This document shows, piece after piece, positions 30,543-41,309 of a stretch of 64,000 bases of DNA. Location of the stretch: positions 186,001-250,000 of the forward strand of contig NZ_CP041402.1 in the NCBI RefSeq assembly GCF_007018905.1. Reading direction: 5' to 3'. A model generated the notes under the pieces. It was not told the DNA's origin. It searched no databases and saw only the letters and a program-made list of their open reading frames with translations. Position numbers and translations under genes: made by a program. The first letter of the stretch is position 1; every line of letters starts with the position of its first letter. Source of the stretch: Tardiphaga sp. vice304 (GTDB lineage Bacteria; Pseudomonadota; Alphaproteobacteria; Rhizobiales; Xanthobacteraceae).

Positions 30543-30700
30543 CACCTCTCCCCTCTAGCGAAGCTTCGCTTCGCGCGGGGGAGAGGTCGACCGGCGAAGC
30601 CGGGCGGGTGACGGGGCTATGCTCCACAGATAGTCCGGAACCCCTCACCCGGATGTACTCGCTGCGCTCGCACATCCGACCTCTCCCTACGGGAGAGGTG
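30543..30700. repeat. paired palindromic repeat (CCTCTCCCC family), copy 7
   Basis: Lies directly beyond the trxA terminator. Unit 1 is CACCTCTCCCCTC with a GCGAAGCTTCGC palindrome, GGTCGACCGGC and GGCGGGTGACGGGG; unit 2 is CCCCTCACCCGGATGTAC ending ACCTCTCCCTACGGGAGAGGT. Same subfamily as copy 5. Confidence 0.8.
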
Positions 30701-30718
30701 AACAGCGCGCCGCCGCCC

Positions 30719-31459
30719 CTATCTGATCCAACCCGTCGCCAGCGCGCTGGCCCAGTCGTCGCGGCCGTTGGCGCAAGCGAGATCGGCCATCGCCTGGTTG
30801 ACATACGGCACCTGACGATACGTCACCTGCCAGGCGTCGCCGCGCTGCTCGAGGATCGCGTAAGCCGCGTCCGGCGTGCCGGTCTCCACCGCATGCGGAT
30901 ACGGTGCTATGTCGCGATAGCCGGGGCCGCCGACGCTGCCGGGATTGACGATCATCCTTCCGTCGCGAAGTTTCACCGTGCGCGGGATATGCGAATGCGC
31001 GCACAGGATCAGCGACTGCGCGATGCCGTGGGCCTTTGCCTCGATCGCCTCGATCGCCGCCATGTGTACCACGCCGTCCGGCGTCACCGCTTCCAGCCAG
31101 TAGGTGTTGTCGTCGGCCGGCGTGGCGTGACACAGATAGACGGCGTCGCGATACACGACGCTGAACGGCAGCGCGCGCAGCCAGTCGAGATGCTTTTCTT
31201 CGAGCTGGCCATGTGAGAAGCGATCCGACGGATACATGTCGTCGAGCGCATAGTCGGTTAGATAGCGATCATGGTTGCCGCGCACGCAGGGCGCGTCCAT
31301 CGCCATCATGATGTCGATGGTGCGTTTTGCGTCGAGCGGGCCGCTCGCCATGTCGCCGAGATTGACGATGTCGGTGATGCCCTGCGCCTTGATATCCGCC
31401 AGCACGGCTTCCAATGCGAGATAGTTGCCGTGCACGTCGGCGATCGCAGCAAAGCGCAT
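30719..31459 (-). CDS. calcineurin-like metallophosphoesterase
   Basis: A 246-residue phosphoesterase with the full metal-binding series: ADVHGNYLAL, VNLGDMASGP, GNHDRYL and CAHSHIPR. Related proteins are cytosolic YfcE/MJ0936-like phosphodiesterases or protein phosphatases; the substrate cannot be predicted. It follows folC on the minus strand with a 14-base gap and is likely the last gene of that transcript. Confidence 0.88.
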   Translation of the reverse strand: MRFAAIADVHGNYLALEAVLADIKAQGITDIVNLGDMASGPLDAKRTIDIMMAMDAPCVRGNHDRYLTDYALDDMYPSDRFSHGQLEEKHLDWLRALPFSVVYRDAVYLCHATPADDNTYWLEAVTPDGVVHMAAIEAIEAKAHGIAQSLILCAHSHIPRTVKLRDGRMIVNPGSVGGPGYRDIAPYPHAVETGTPDAAYAILEQRGDAWQVTYRQVPYVNQAMADLACANGRDDWASALATGWIR

Positions 31460-31473
31460 CGGTACTCCTGAGT

Positions 31474-32796
31474 TTACGTGGGCGGCGTGCCGTTGTCGGC
31501 GAGCACGTGGCCGGCCAGATACAGCGAGCCGGCAATCAGGATACGCGGCGGTACCTCATAGGCAAGCCTGGTCAGCGCGTGCAGCGCCGACGCCACATCG
31601 GCTGCGATCTCGACCCGCATGCCGAGGCTGCGCGCGGCATCGGCCAGCGCCTGCGGAGTCATGGCGCCGCTGCGCTCGGGAATCGGCACCGCGATGATAT
31701 GCCGGGTGAGCCCGGCGAAATTGCCGAGAAAGCCCGCCGCATCCTTGTTGGCCATCATGCCGGTGATCACCACCAGCGGGCGCGGCACCCGCTCTTCGAG
31801 ATCGCCGAGCGCTGCTGCGACGACGCGGCCGCCATCGACATTGTGGCCGCCGTCCAGCCAGATTTCGGAGTCCGGCGGCGCCATCTCCACCAGCCGGCCC
31901 ATTGACAGCCGCTGCATCCGCGCCGGCCATTCGGCGCGCGCCACACCCGCCTCGAACGCGGCATGGTCGATCCTGAACAGATCGATCGCGCGCAAGGTCG
32001 CGATCGCCAGCCCGGCATTGCCGAACTGGTGGCGGCCGAACAGTTTTGGCGCGGCGAGATCCATCAACCCGCGATCGTCCTGATAGACGAGACGCCCGCG
32101 CTCGATGCTGACATGCCACTCCTGCCCGGCAAAATGCGTCGGCGCGTGCAGTTGTCGCGCGGTCTGCTCGATCACGGCGGCGGCTTCCGGTAACTGCTCG
32201 GCGGAGATCACCGGCACCCGGCGCTTGAGGATGCCGGCCTTCTCGGCCGCTATCTTCACGAGCGTGTCCCCGAGAAAATCGGTGTGGTCGATGCCAATCG
32301 GCGTCAACACGCAGGCGGCAGGCCTGTCGATGACGTTGGTCGCGTCCAGCCTTCCGCCGAGACCGGTCTCCAGCAGCACGACGTCGGCAGGATGTTTCGC
32401 AAACAGCAGGAACGCCGCGGCGGTTTCGACTTCGAACAACGTGATCGGCGCGCCGGCATTGATGCGCTCGACCTGCTGCAGCGTCGCCAGCAATTCGTCG
32501 TCGCCGACCAGCGTGCCGGCCAGGCGAATCATCTCGTTGAGGCGGACCAGAGGCGGCGAGGCGTAGACATGGACGCGCAGACCGGCGGCCTCGGCGATCG
32601 CGCGCAGATACGCGATGGTCGAGCCCTTGCCATTGGTGCCGGCGACATGGATGACCGGCGGCAGATGTCGTTCGGGGTAATCGAGTTGCGCCAGCAGCCG
32701 CGTCATGCGGTCGAGCGACAGGTCGATGGCGCGGGGGTGCAGCGCCGACAGCCGCGTCAGGATGTCACCGAGCGGCGACGGCGACGCGGCGTTCAT
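31474..32796 (-). CDS. folC: bifunctional folylpolyglutamate synthase/dihydrofolate synthase
   Basis: Adds Glu to dihydropteroate and then to folates. The Mur-ligase-type P-loop IHVAGTNGKGSTIAYLRA and the ETGLGGRLDATN and GIDHTDFLG motifs are clear. About 440 residues, normal size. ATG 32796 lies just after the accD stop; a GTG at 32802 overlaps that stop (GTGA) and is an equally plausible start. Pairing accD with folC is common in bacteria. Confidence 0.95.
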   Translation of the reverse strand: MNAASPSPLGDILTRLSALHPRAIDLSLDRMTRLLAQLDYPERHLPPVIHVAGTNGKGSTIAYLRAIAEAAGLRVHVYASPPLVRLNEMIRLAGTLVGDDELLATLQQVERINAGAPITLFEVETAAAFLLFAKHPADVVLLETGLGGRLDATNVIDRPAACVLTPIGIDHTDFLGDTLVKIAAEKAGILKRRVPVISAEQLPEAAAVIEQTARQLHAPTHFAGQEWHVSIERGRLVYQDDRGLMDLAAPKLFGRHQFGNAGLAIATLRAIDLFRIDHAAFEAGVARAEWPARMQRLSMGRLVEMAPPDSEIWLDGGHNVDGGRVVAAALGDLEERVPRPLVVITGMMANKDAAGFLGNFAGLTRHIIAVPIPERSGAMTPQALADAARSLGMRVEIAADVASALHALTRLAYEVPPRILIAGSLYLAGHVLADNGTPPT

Positions 32797-32798
32797 GG

Positions 32799-33731
32799 TC
32801 ACGCGTGAGCGGCCGGCGTTTCCGCGCTGATTTCGATCTCGGCAGGCTCATCGACCGGCGCGACGCGCGGCACGAGGTCGATCGCTGGCGACTTCGTCAG
32901 GATGCGGCACAGCCGGGCCAGCGTCGGCTTCAGGTCGTGGCGGTGCACGACCATGTCGATCATGCCGTGCTCCTTGAGATACTCCGCACGCTGGAAGCCC
33001 TCCGGCAGCTTTTCGCGGATGGTCTGCTCGATCACGCGGGCGCCGGCAAAGCCGATCAGCGCGCCGGGCTCGGCGATCTGCACGTCGCCCAGCATCGCGT
33101 AAGAGGCGGTGACACCGCCGGTGGTCGGGTTGGTCAGCACCACGATGTAGGGCAGCCCGGCATCGCGCAGCATCTGCACGCCGACGGTCGAGCGCGGCAA
33201 TTGCATCAGCGACAGGATGCCTTCCTGCATCCGCGCGCCGCCGGAGGCCGCAAACACGATGCACGGCGCTTTCTTTTCGACGGCGAGCTCGAACGCCCGC
33301 ACCAGCGCTTCGCCAGCCGCCATGCCGAGCGAGCCGCCCATGAAGTCGAAATCTTGCACGGCGACGACGGCGCCGGCGCCCTCGATCTTGCCGTAACCGA
33401 CCTTCACCGAATCCTTCATGCTGGTCTTGGCGCGCGCATCCTTGATGCGATCGGCATATTTCCGCTCGTCGCGGAATTTCAGCGGATCGGCGGTCACTTC
33501 GGGCACCGCGATGTCGAACCAGGTCTCGTTGTCGAATATCGACTTCAGCCGCGCCACGGCGCCCATCCGCATGTGATAGTTCGAGCCGGGAATCACGAAC
33601 TGGTTCTGTTCGACGTCCTTGTAGAACACCAATTGCCCGGTGTCGGGGCACTTGATCCACAAATTTTCCGGCGTTTCGCGGCGCAAAATGCTGCGAATCT
33701 TCGGCCGGACGACGTTGGTAAGCCAGTTCAT
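32799..33731 (-). CDS. accD: acetyl-CoA carboxylase carboxyltransferase subunit beta
   Basis: With AccA it transfers carboxyl from biotin to acetyl-CoA, giving malonyl-CoA for the Fab enzymes. The crotonase-like core is clear ([46 protein letters not shown]). In E. coli the N-terminus is a four-Cys zinc ribbon; here the equivalent region is [14 protein letters not shown]...[12 protein letters not shown], keeping one Cys only, so zinc cannot be held in the usual way. Relatives show the same loss as far as I recall. 310 aa. Confidence 0.95.
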   Translation of the reverse strand: MNWLTNVVRPKIRSILRRETPENLWIKCPDTGQLVFYKDVEQNQFVIPGSNYHMRMGAVARLKSIFDNETWFDIAVPEVTADPLKFRDERKYADRIKDARAKTSMKDSVKVGYGKIEGAGAVVAVQDFDFMGGSLGMAAGEALVRAFELAVEKKAPCIVFAASGGARMQEGILSLMQLPRSTVGVQMLRDAGLPYIVVLTNPTTGGVTASYAMLGDVQIAEPGALIGFAGARVIEQTIREKLPEGFQRAEYLKEHGMIDMVVHRHDLKPTLARLCRILTKSPAIDLVPRVAPVDEPAEIEISAETPAAHA

Positions 33732-33832
33732 CTTGTTCTCCGCGTCGCTCAGGGGGCGTCGCTAGGGTCTTGATATGGCGGCGCGGGCCGGGACCGGCAA
33801 CCGCCGTGCGGGTCTATGTCGCCGAATTGGGC

Positions 33833-34665
33833 TTATTCTGCGGCCTGTCTGGCGCCGTGGACGCCCTCGGCGAGCGCGGCGACGAGATCGGTGACCGCGC
33901 TGACCGTGGTGGCGGTGGCCCGACCCTCGGCGTCCAGCGTGTCGTTCAACACATCGACCAGCGCCGAGCCGACCACCGCGCCATTGGCGTGCTGCGCGAT
34001 GTCGTGTGCCGCCTGCGGGGTGCGGATGCCGAAGCCGACGCAGACCGGCAGATCCGTGTAGCGCTTGATTCGCGCGACGGCGGCACCAACCACCGAAGCA
34101 TCCGCGCTCGCTGCGCCGGTGATGCCGGTGACGGAGACATAATAGACGAAGCCCGACGTATTCGCGAGCACCGCCGGCAGCCGCTTGTCGTCGGTGGTCG
34201 GCGTGGCCAGGCGAATGAAATTCAGCCCGGCCTTCATCGCCGGCAGACAGAGTTCGGCATCTTCCTCCGGCGGCAGGTCGACGATGATCAGGCCATCGAC
34301 TCCGGCGACCTTGGCATCGACCAGGAACTTGTCGACGCCATAGATGTAGATCGGATTGTAGTAGCCCATCAGCACGATCGGCGTGACGTCGTCGCCGTTG
34401 CGGAATTCGCGGATCATCGCCAGCGTCTTGCGCAGCGTGGTGCCGGCTTTCAGCGCACGCAGGCCGGCGGCCTGGATCACCGGGCCGTCGGCCATCGGAT
34501 CGGTGAACGGCATGCCTATCTCGATGATATCGGCGCCGGCCGCGGGCAGCGCCTTGATCAGCTTGAGCGAGGTGTCGAGATCGGGGTCGCCGGCCATCAG
34601 GAAGGTGACGAACGCGGCGCGTCCCTCGGCCTTCAGCGCAACAAAACGGGTATCGATGCGGGTGG

Positions 34666-34669
<4 letters not shown>
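33833..34669 (-). CDS. trpA: tryptophan synthase alpha subunit
   Basis: Cleaves indole-3-glycerol phosphate to indole for channelling to TrpB. The TIM-barrel landmarks are present: catalytic Glu in [16 protein letters not shown], catalytic Asp in [13 protein letters not shown], and the phosphate-binding GFGIRTPQ. 278 aa. It overlaps the trpB stop by four bases (ATGA). Confidence 0.97.
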
Positions 34670-35885
<1,216 letters not shown>

Positions 35886-35886
<1 letters not shown>

Positions 35887-36542
35887 CAGGTCATCAATTC
35901 TTCGGTGACGCGCGCAGCGCGGATGAAGTCGCGGATCATGTCGGGATCCTTGATACCGGGCGTACTTTCCACGCCGGAAGAGATATCGACGCCACCGGCG
36001 CGCGTGATGCGCAACGCTTCGGCGACGTTGGAGGCATCGAGACCGCCGGACACCAGGAAGGGCAAAGCAAGATTCAGACCTTCCAGCAAGTGCCAGTCGA
36101 ACGGCTCGCCGAGCCCGCCCGGACGGGACGCATCCTTCGGCGGCTTGGCATCGAACAGGATGCGGTCACATACCGCCGCGTAGCCGGGCAACGTCGCCAG
36201 GTCGGCTTTGGTTGCCACCGCAAGCGCCTTCATCACCGGCAGGCCGAACTTCTGCTTGATATCGCGGATACGCGCCACGCTCTCCTGGCCGTGCAACTGC
36301 AGGATCTGCGGTTGCAGCGCGTCGATGCTGTTGGCGAGCAGCGCGTCGTCGGCATCGACCGACAACGCCACCTTGACGGCACGGCCCTTGGCCTGCCGGC
36401 CCAGGATGCGCGCGGTATCGAGGTCGACATGGCGCGGCGAGGCTGGAAAGAACACGAAGCCGACCATGTCCGAGCCAGCCGCCAGCGCGGCGTCGAGCGT
36501 CGCCGGAGTGGAAAGGCCACAGATTTTGACGATCAGGGACAT
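35886..36542 (-). CDS. trpF: phosphoribosylanthranilate isomerase
   Basis: Amadori isomerase of tryptophan synthesis. Catalytic Cys is in the N-terminal VKICGLSTP, the general-acid Asp in RILFDAKPP, and the phosphate site in [16 protein letters not shown]. Start 36542 (218 aa) fits the family; the frame is open 31 codons further into the upstream gene's tail. trpE/G/D/C are not in this window. Confidence 0.96.
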
Positions 36543-36594
36543 GGTGCAAATGACCGATGGCGGACACAGGATAAGGAGCGCAATTGGCCGGGTT

Positions 36595-36996
36595 CTACAA
36601 CGTCGCGCCGGTCTTGTCTCGCTCCGAGGTGTCAAAGCCGAGACGGGCGGGAACCGGTGCTACCATACGCGGCGGCGCGTTTCGGGCGACGTTCGCCGTG
36701 TGAATGCGCAGGTCGGACAGTTCGACGCGGGTGCGGCGCGCCTCGGCCTCGTGCAGGCGGGCGGCGCGTCGCCAATGGCCCTGCCGGATCCAGGTCGCCA
36801 GACTGCCTGCGACGACGCCCATCATCGCCACCGCGATGATGATCACGAACAGCGGCAGGCTGGCGCCGACCGAAGGATTGGCGGAGTTGAACGGGTCGAA
36901 CGACACCGTCACCACATGGCGGTTCGCGACCGCAAAGACGACAAAGACCACCGCGAGCGGGATCAGGATCAGGCCTGCGAAAAATTTGCGCATCAT
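36595..36996 (-). CDS. LapA/DUF1049-domain inner-membrane protein
   Basis: 133 residues with two membrane helices (FFAGLILIPLAVVFVVFAVA and LPLFVIIIAVAMMGVVAGSL) linked by a short loop, and a charged cytoplasmic tail (HWRRAARLHEAEARRTRVEL). E. coli LapA with this fold works near LapB in lipopolysaccharide control, but no lapB is seen here. Relatives keep it between ihfB and trpF. Confidence 0.82.
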   Translation of the reverse strand: MMRKFFAGLILIPLAVVFVVFAVANRHVVTVSFDPFNSANPSVGASLPLFVIIIAVAMMGVVAGSLATWIRQGHWRRAARLHEAEARRTRVELSDLRIHTANVARNAPPRMVAPVPARLGFDTSERDKTGATL

Positions 36997-37027
36997 CGTC
37001 TCTCGCTTCAGCGCGACAGCACCGGCT

Positions 37028-37333
37028 TCACGCGCTGGCTTCGGAAGTCCCGGAGTCCTTGTTCAGCCGCTCGCGCATTTCCTTGCCGGTCTTGAAAAAC
37101 GGCACGCTCTTCTGGTCGACCGGCACATGCGCGCCGGTACGCGGGTTACGGCCGGCGCGGGCCGGACGGTGCTTCACCGAAAACGCCCCGAAGCCCCGCA
37201 ATTCGACCCGGTCGCCGCGCGCCAGCGCCGCCACGATCTCATCGAGGATCGCATTGACGATGTTCTCCACATCCCGCTGGTACAAATGCGGATTGTGCTC
37301 GGCGATGCGCTGGACGAGTTCGGATTTGATCAT
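37028..37333 (-). CDS. ihfB: integration host factor beta subunit
   Basis: 101-residue HU/IHF-fold DNA-bending protein, beta type by its N-terminus [17 protein letters not shown] and the DNA-inserting arm [11 protein letters not shown] after the [18 protein letters not shown] signature. It pairs with IhfA elsewhere. A consensus -35 lies upstream (see separate entry). Confidence 0.96.
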   Translation of the reverse strand: MIKSELVQRIAEHNPHLYQRDVENIVNAILDEIVAALARGDRVELRGFGAFSVKHRPARAGRNPRTGAHVPVDQKSVPFFKTGKEMRERLNKDSGTSEASA

Positions 37334-37362
37334 CGAGATGCTGGACTCTGTGCGGGGGGGAC

Positions 37363-37392
37363 CATTTCCGTGAAAAAGGCGTGATCTGTCAA
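37363..37392 (-). promoter_or_regulatory. candidate promoter of ihfB
   Basis: On the minus strand TTGACA (37392-37387) is followed after 17 bases by GGAAAT, a weak -10 element, placing transcription start about 20 bases before the ihfB ATG. The -35 is perfect; the -10 is poor, as is usual for alphaproteobacterial promoters. Confidence 0.4.
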
Positions 37393-37498
37393 GACGCTAA
37401 ATCAAATCGCGGGCCCGCTAAACTACGTAACAAATGCCCGGAAAAATATTTCATGCCTGCTCGCCGGATGACAACCGCACATCGTTCCCGACTTGAAC

Positions 37499-38470
37499 TC
37501 AATTCGAACCGGCCGGCCGCCACAGCGCCAGCATACCGTCGAGGTTGAACTGCTCCAGCGCCACCCCCATGCCAAGCTGCTGCGCGATGCCATGCAGGCC
37601 CGCGGCCTGCAGCGTGACGGACGCCGCCGCGCGCAAGAAAGTGAGGTCGCCGAATTTCGGCGTCAGCTTGAAATCGTGCACCGGCAGGTCGCTCTTGACC
37701 TTCTTTTCGGCCACCAGCCAGGCCACCGCGGTCTTCTCGTCGCCGAGCTGGTCGACCAGCTTGAGATCGACCGCCTGACGGCCGGTGAAGACGCGGCCGT
37801 CGGCGACCTTCTCCAGCAGCGCGCCATCCATGCCGCGGCGGGTCTGCACCATGCCGCGAAACCAGGCGTAGGAATCCTTCACCAGCGATTCCAGCGCGGC
37901 GCGGGCTTCCGGGCTGGTCGGCTCGAAGCCGTTCGGCGAGGCTTTCAAGGGCGAGGATTTCACTTCCTCGACCTGCACGCCGACGGTCTTCATCAACCCG
38001 CTGAAATTGGGAAACTGGAACAGTACGCCGATCGACCCGACCAGCGAACTTTGCTGCGCCACAATATGATCCGACGCGATCGCCGCGATGTAGCCACCGG
38101 AGGCCGCGAGGCCCTCGACGACCACGACCATGGGCTTCTTCGCCTTCAAGCGCATCAAGGCGTCGTAGAGCTGCTCGGAGCCGGCGGTGGTGCCGCCCGG
38201 CGAATTGATATGGACGACCACGGCGGCGGCATTGGATTTCTCCAGCCGCTCCAGGGCCTCGACACGATCATTGTCGCTGCGGATCAGGCCATCGATATGG
38301 ATTCGGGCGATCGACCCGGTGAAGGCCAGCGCGCTGGTCCCCGAGCGGTTGGCGACGATGCCGACGCTGACCACTGCGGCCATCGCCACCAGCACGGCGA
38401 GGGCGCGCCAGAACGTCAGCTTGCGCCGCATCCTGCGGCGATCGACGATCACATCGGTATCAAGCGACAT
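37499..38470 (-). CDS. sppA: signal peptide peptidase SppA, short form
   Basis: A 323-residue membrane-anchored serine protease that degrades cleaved signal peptides. One N-terminal helix (FWRALAVLVAMAAVVSVGIV) places the catalytic part in the periplasm. The nucleophile Ser lies in EGLAASGGYIAA and the general-base Lys in SSPLKASP, a Ser/Lys dyad; INSPGGTT is the oxyanion region. About half the length of E. coli SppA, so it must oligomerise to complete sites, as in Bacillus. Confidence 0.94.
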   Translation of the reverse strand: MSLDTDVIVDRRRMRRKLTFWRALAVLVAMAAVVSVGIVANRSGTSALAFTGSIARIHIDGLIRSDNDRVEALERLEKSNAAAVVVHINSPGGTTAGSEQLYDALMRLKAKKPMVVVVEGLAASGGYIAAIASDHIVAQQSSLVGSIGVLFQFPNFSGLMKTVGVQVEEVKSSPLKASPNGFEPTSPEARAALESLVKDSYAWFRGMVQTRRGMDGALLEKVADGRVFTGRQAVDLKLVDQLGDEKTAVAWLVAEKKVKSDLPVHDFKLTPKFGDLTFLRAAASVTLQAAGLHGIAQQLGMGVALEQFNLDGMLALWRPAGSN

Positions 38471-38605
38471 CGAAAATCTCCCGGGACGGCTCTGGTCGTC
38501 GATAAGTCAGCGGATGGTATTTGCGGACGCAAGCTTGCCATCGCGTCACTGAATTACATCAATTGCCACGCAATATGAAGAAAACAAGGTCGCAGCCGCA
38601 AATGC

Positions 38606-38693
38606 GTAGCCCGGATGCAGCGCAGCGCAATCCGGGGCCGGCCAATGCGCCGAAGCGGCTCCCCCGGATTTCGCTTCGCTGCATCCGGGCTAC
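38606..38693. repeat. palindromic intergenic element with 17-bp inverted ends
   Basis: Left end GTAGCCCGGATGCAGCG (38606-38622) and right end CGCTGCATCCGGGCTAC (38677-38693) are perfect complements, and CCGG-rich text with ATCCGGGG and CCCGGAT follows inward. It matches a repeat form I know from several proteobacterial genomes. It lies 13 bases beyond the rpsA terminator. Confidence 0.8.
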
Positions 38694-38705
38694 GGTTCTC
38701 CCAAC

Positions 38706-38732
38706 AAAAAGGGCCCCGGTTTCCCGGGGCCC
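38706..38732 (-). terminator. Rho-independent terminator of rpsA
   Basis: Minus-strand stem GGGCCCCGG / CCGGGGCCC with a GAAA loop, followed by TTTTTG. It begins about 28 bases beyond the rpsA stop. Confidence 0.92.
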
Positions 38733-38760
38733 CAATTGATATGACGAATAAGCCTTGAGC

Positions 38761-40461
38761 TTACTTGTCGGTGCGCTGCTTGAGCGCGGTGCCGAGAATG
38801 TCGCCGAGCGTCGCACCCGAGTTCGAAGACCCGTACTGCTCGATGGCTTCCTTCTCTTCCGCGACTTCGAGCGCCTTGATCGACACCTGGACCTTGCGGG
38901 CCTTCTTGTCGAACTGGATCACCCGGGCGTCGACCTTTTCGCCGACGGCGAAACGTTCGGCGCGCTGGTCGGCGCGCTCACGCGCGAGTTCCGAACGCTT
39001 AATGAAGCTGGTGAAATCGGTGTCGACGATCTGCACGTCGATGCCGGATTCCTTCACTTCGAGAACGACGCAGGTAACGACAGCGCCCTTCTTGACGTCG
39101 CCCGGCTCGGCGAAGGGGTCGCCTTCGAGCTGCTTGACGCCGAGCGAGATGCGCTCCTTCTCGACATCCACATCGAGGACGATGGCCTTGACCATGTCGC
39201 CCTTCTTGAAGTTGTCGATGACCTGCTCACCCGGCTGCTTCCAGTCGAGGTCGGAGAGATGGACCATGCCGTCCACTTCGCCGTCGAGACCCAGGAACAG
39301 GCCGAACTCGGTCTTGTTCTTGACTTCGCCTTCGACGGTGGCACCGACCGGATACTTCTCGACGAACACTTCCCACGGATTGCGCATGGTCTGCTTGAGA
39401 CCGAGCGAAATGCGGCGCTTGACGGAATCGACTTCGAGAACCTGCACGTCGACTTCCTGCGAGGTCGAAACGATCTTGCCGGGGTGCATGTTCTTCTTGG
39501 TCCAGGACATCTCCGAGACGTGGATCAGGCCTTCGATGCCCGGCTCCAGTTCGACGAAGGCGCCGTAGTCCGTGATGTTGGTGACGCGACCCGAGAAGCG
39601 CGCGTTCAGCGGGTACTTGGCCTCGATGCCCTGCCACGGATCGTCGAGCAGCTGCTTCATGCCGAGCGAGATACGGTGGGTCTCGTGGTTGATCTTGATG
39701 ATCTTGACCTTGACGGTCTGACCGATGGTCAGCACTTCGGTCGGGTGGTTGACGCGGCGCCATGCGATGTCGGTGACATGCAGCAGGCCGTCGATGCCGC
39801 CGAGATCCACGAACGCACCGTAGTCGGTGATGTTCTTGACGACGCCGTCAATGACCTGACCCTCTTCGAGGTTCTGGACCAGTTCCTGGCGCTGTTCGGC
39901 GCGGGTCTCTTCGAGAACCGTGCGGCGCGACACGACGATGTTGCCGCGGCGGCGATCCATCTTGAGGATCTGGAACGGCTGCGAGTTGTTCATCAGCGGA
40001 GCAACGTCGCGGATCGGGCGGATGTCGACCTGCGAACGCGGCAGGAAGGCGACTGCGCCATCCAGATCGACGGTGAAGCCACCCTTGACCTGGTTGAAGA
40101 TGACGCCGTGAACCTTCTCGTTGTTGTTGAAGGCCTTCTCGAGCTTGCCCCAGCTCTCTTCGCGGCGCGCCTTGTCGCGCGACAGCACGGCTTCGCCCAG
40201 TGCGTTTTCGATCCGGTCGAGGAATACTTCGACCTCGTCGCCAACCTTGAGTTCGTTTTCGCGGCCGGGCACGGCGAATTCACGCAGCGCCACGCGGCCT
40301 TCCGTCTTCAGGCCGACGTCGATGACGGCCATGTCCTTTTCAATCGCGACGACAATGCCCTTGATGACGGAGCTTTCCTGCAGGTTGCCACCTGCGAAGG
40401 ACTCGTCGAGCATCGCGGCGAAATCGTCGCGTGAAGGATTGTAAGTATCGGTCGAAGCCAT
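38761..40461 (-). CDS. rpsA: 30S ribosomal protein S1
   Basis: 566-residue RNA-binding protein that docks mRNA on the 30S subunit. Six S1/OB-fold repeats run through it; units of the form GxVxNITDYGAFVxL are clearest around residues 205-360 (VVKNITDYGAFVDLGG, RVTNITDYGAFVELEP) and VKNKTEFGLFLGLDG later. The normal neighbour order cmk-rpsA is kept, but a two-gene cassette has come between them. A strong terminator follows. Confidence 0.97.
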   Translation of the reverse strand: MASTDTYNPSRDDFAAMLDESFAGGNLQESSVIKGIVVAIEKDMAVIDVGLKTEGRVALREFAVPGRENELKVGDEVEVFLDRIENALGEAVLSRDKARREESWGKLEKAFNNNEKVHGVIFNQVKGGFTVDLDGAVAFLPRSQVDIRPIRDVAPLMNNSQPFQILKMDRRRGNIVVSRRTVLEETRAEQRQELVQNLEEGQVIDGVVKNITDYGAFVDLGGIDGLLHVTDIAWRRVNHPTEVLTIGQTVKVKIIKINHETHRISLGMKQLLDDPWQGIEAKYPLNARFSGRVTNITDYGAFVELEPGIEGLIHVSEMSWTKKNMHPGKIVSTSQEVDVQVLEVDSVKRRISLGLKQTMRNPWEVFVEKYPVGATVEGEVKNKTEFGLFLGLDGEVDGMVHLSDLDWKQPGEQVIDNFKKGDMVKAIVLDVDVEKERISLGVKQLEGDPFAEPGDVKKGAVVTCVVLEVKESGIDVQIVDTDFTSFIKRSELARERADQRAERFAVGEKVDARVIQFDKKARKVQVSIKALEVAEEKEAIEQYGSSNSGATLGDILGTALKQRTDK

Positions 40462-40696
40462 TTGTTCTCCAGGTGCGGGTATGCCGGCAGTCGGGTGAAG
40501 GGGCGCCTCAAACGCGTAGTGTCGGGGGTCCGCAACCCCTAACGACCGCCCTGCGGGAAATCACAGGAACGGGCCGGCAGCATGACTGCACGCATGAGAC
40601 GTTGATGATCCGGTGCCAAGGCAGTCGGCTCGAGGCCGACGTTCAAGACCAGGAGCGGGCTTTCCTCCAATGACGGCAACGGTTTAGTCTGATAAT

Positions 40697-40802
40697 TCAA
40701 ACCCGTTGCCGGCCCGCTCGGACGGCCTCGACAATGTCGATGGCGGCCCGGACGCCGCCTTCTATATCCAAATTGGAGTTATCCAGCAAGTATGCATCTG
40801 CG
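40697..40802 (-). pseudogene. duplicated 3' end of cmk
   Basis: Reads [17 protein letters not shown], then [18 protein letters not shown] and a stop, nearly the same as the last 33 residues of cytidylate kinase encoded at 41639-41745. DNA identity covers 94 bases (40709-40802 against 41652-41745) with about seven differences, and the 36 bases farthest from rpsA are identical. No start of its own. It is the outer boundary of the inserted HEPN cassette. Confidence 0.88.
40709..40802. repeat. 94-bp direct repeat, rpsA-proximal copy
   Basis: Same-orientation copy of 41652-41745, offset 943 bases. The 36 bases ending at 40802 (from TCCAAATTGG to GCATCTGCG) are identical in both copies; the rest diverges at about seven positions. 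It brackets the two-gene cassette like an attachment-site pair. Confidence 0.88.
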
Positions 40803-40808
40803 TCACGG

Positions 40809-41309
40809 TCAGCGCGGCGGGAACAAGAGGAGGCAGATGAATATTCTCCACTCGTCAGCGTCCACGCTGATGCTCTTGAACTGGGTAGCCGCATTTCGAG
40901 CTGAAGCCACGAGGCTCTTGCAATCGGAGACCCGGAAAGTCGCTATTGGGTCGTAATCAGCGTCATGACGCTTTTGCTGAAGCTCCACAACTGCTCTGGC
41001 ATAATCCTTCAATTCGGCACTGAATCCCATGGCAGGGATAAACGGCCGGTATTTTCCAGGCGGCTGATCAAGCGCTTTACACAGTTCGCGGAGGTCCTTG
41101 TGGTCAATACTGCGACTGACAAGCGACCATTCGCGATGATTCCTACGGCTCTTACTTACGATAAAATCGCTAGCCGCGATGGTCGCACTATGAAAAAGGC
41201 CGTAATAGGCAGCCGAGACCGCGCGCCGGAGGTCGACTTGTTGTCCGCCGGCTTCGGCAATTAGTCGGTCTGCCTGATCGAAAAGTTGCCACGGATTAAT
41301 AATCGCCAT
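40809..41309 (-). CDS. HEPN-like domain protein of inserted cassette
   Basis: 166 residues of helical protein. The segment [19 protein letters not shown] and the later KRHDADYDP are typical of a HEPN-related family (AAYYALFH ... ADYD). Many HEPN proteins are RNases in toxin-antitoxin or defence pairs, but I find no canonical R-x4-6-H catalytic motif here. Start ATG 41309 overlaps the end of the upstream gene by 14 bases; the frame is open 31 codons further without conservation. The stop lies 6 bases from the direct repeat. GC content is visibly lower than in neighbouring genes. Confidence 0.72.
   Translation of the reverse strand: MAIINPWQLFDQADRLIAEAGGQQVDLRRAVSAAYYGLFHSATIAASDFIVSKSRRNHREWSLVSRSIDHKDLRELCKALDQPPGKYRPFIPAMGFSAELKDYARAVVELQQKRHDADYDPIATFRVSDCKSLVASARNAATQFKSISVDADEWRIFICLLLFPPR

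Larger units (their letters stand above)
38471..38760. other. rpsA to sppA intergenic region
   Basis: 290 bases holding, in order of minus-strand transcription, the rpsA terminator (38706-38732), a palindromic repeat (38606-38693) and about 130 bases of sppA upstream DNA, AT-richer than average and presumably with its promoter. Confidence 0.6.
40462..40808. other. rpsA upstream region
   Basis: 347 bases without an intact gene. The part nearest rpsA should be its promoter and leader, possibly with an S1 autoregulatory site, though I cannot mark one. The far end (40697-40802) is a displaced or duplicated 3' end of cmk, described separately. Confidence 0.5.

Noticed and set aside
38755..40434. 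559-codon plus-strand frame opposite rpsA
   Set aside because: Its repeated Asp/Leu/His-rich units simply mirror the S1 repeats on the other strand.
38761..40461. Repeated coding units suspected as tandem DNA repeats or CRISPR
   Set aside because: They are protein-level S1 domains about 85 codons apart with diverged DNA. No CRISPR-type short repeats with regular spacers occur in the window.
40697..40894. 65-codon minus-strand frame ending in the duplicated cmk tail, as an independent gene
   Set aside because: Its first half is the HEPN gene's tail in another frame and the second half is copied cmk sequence; it has no start of its own.
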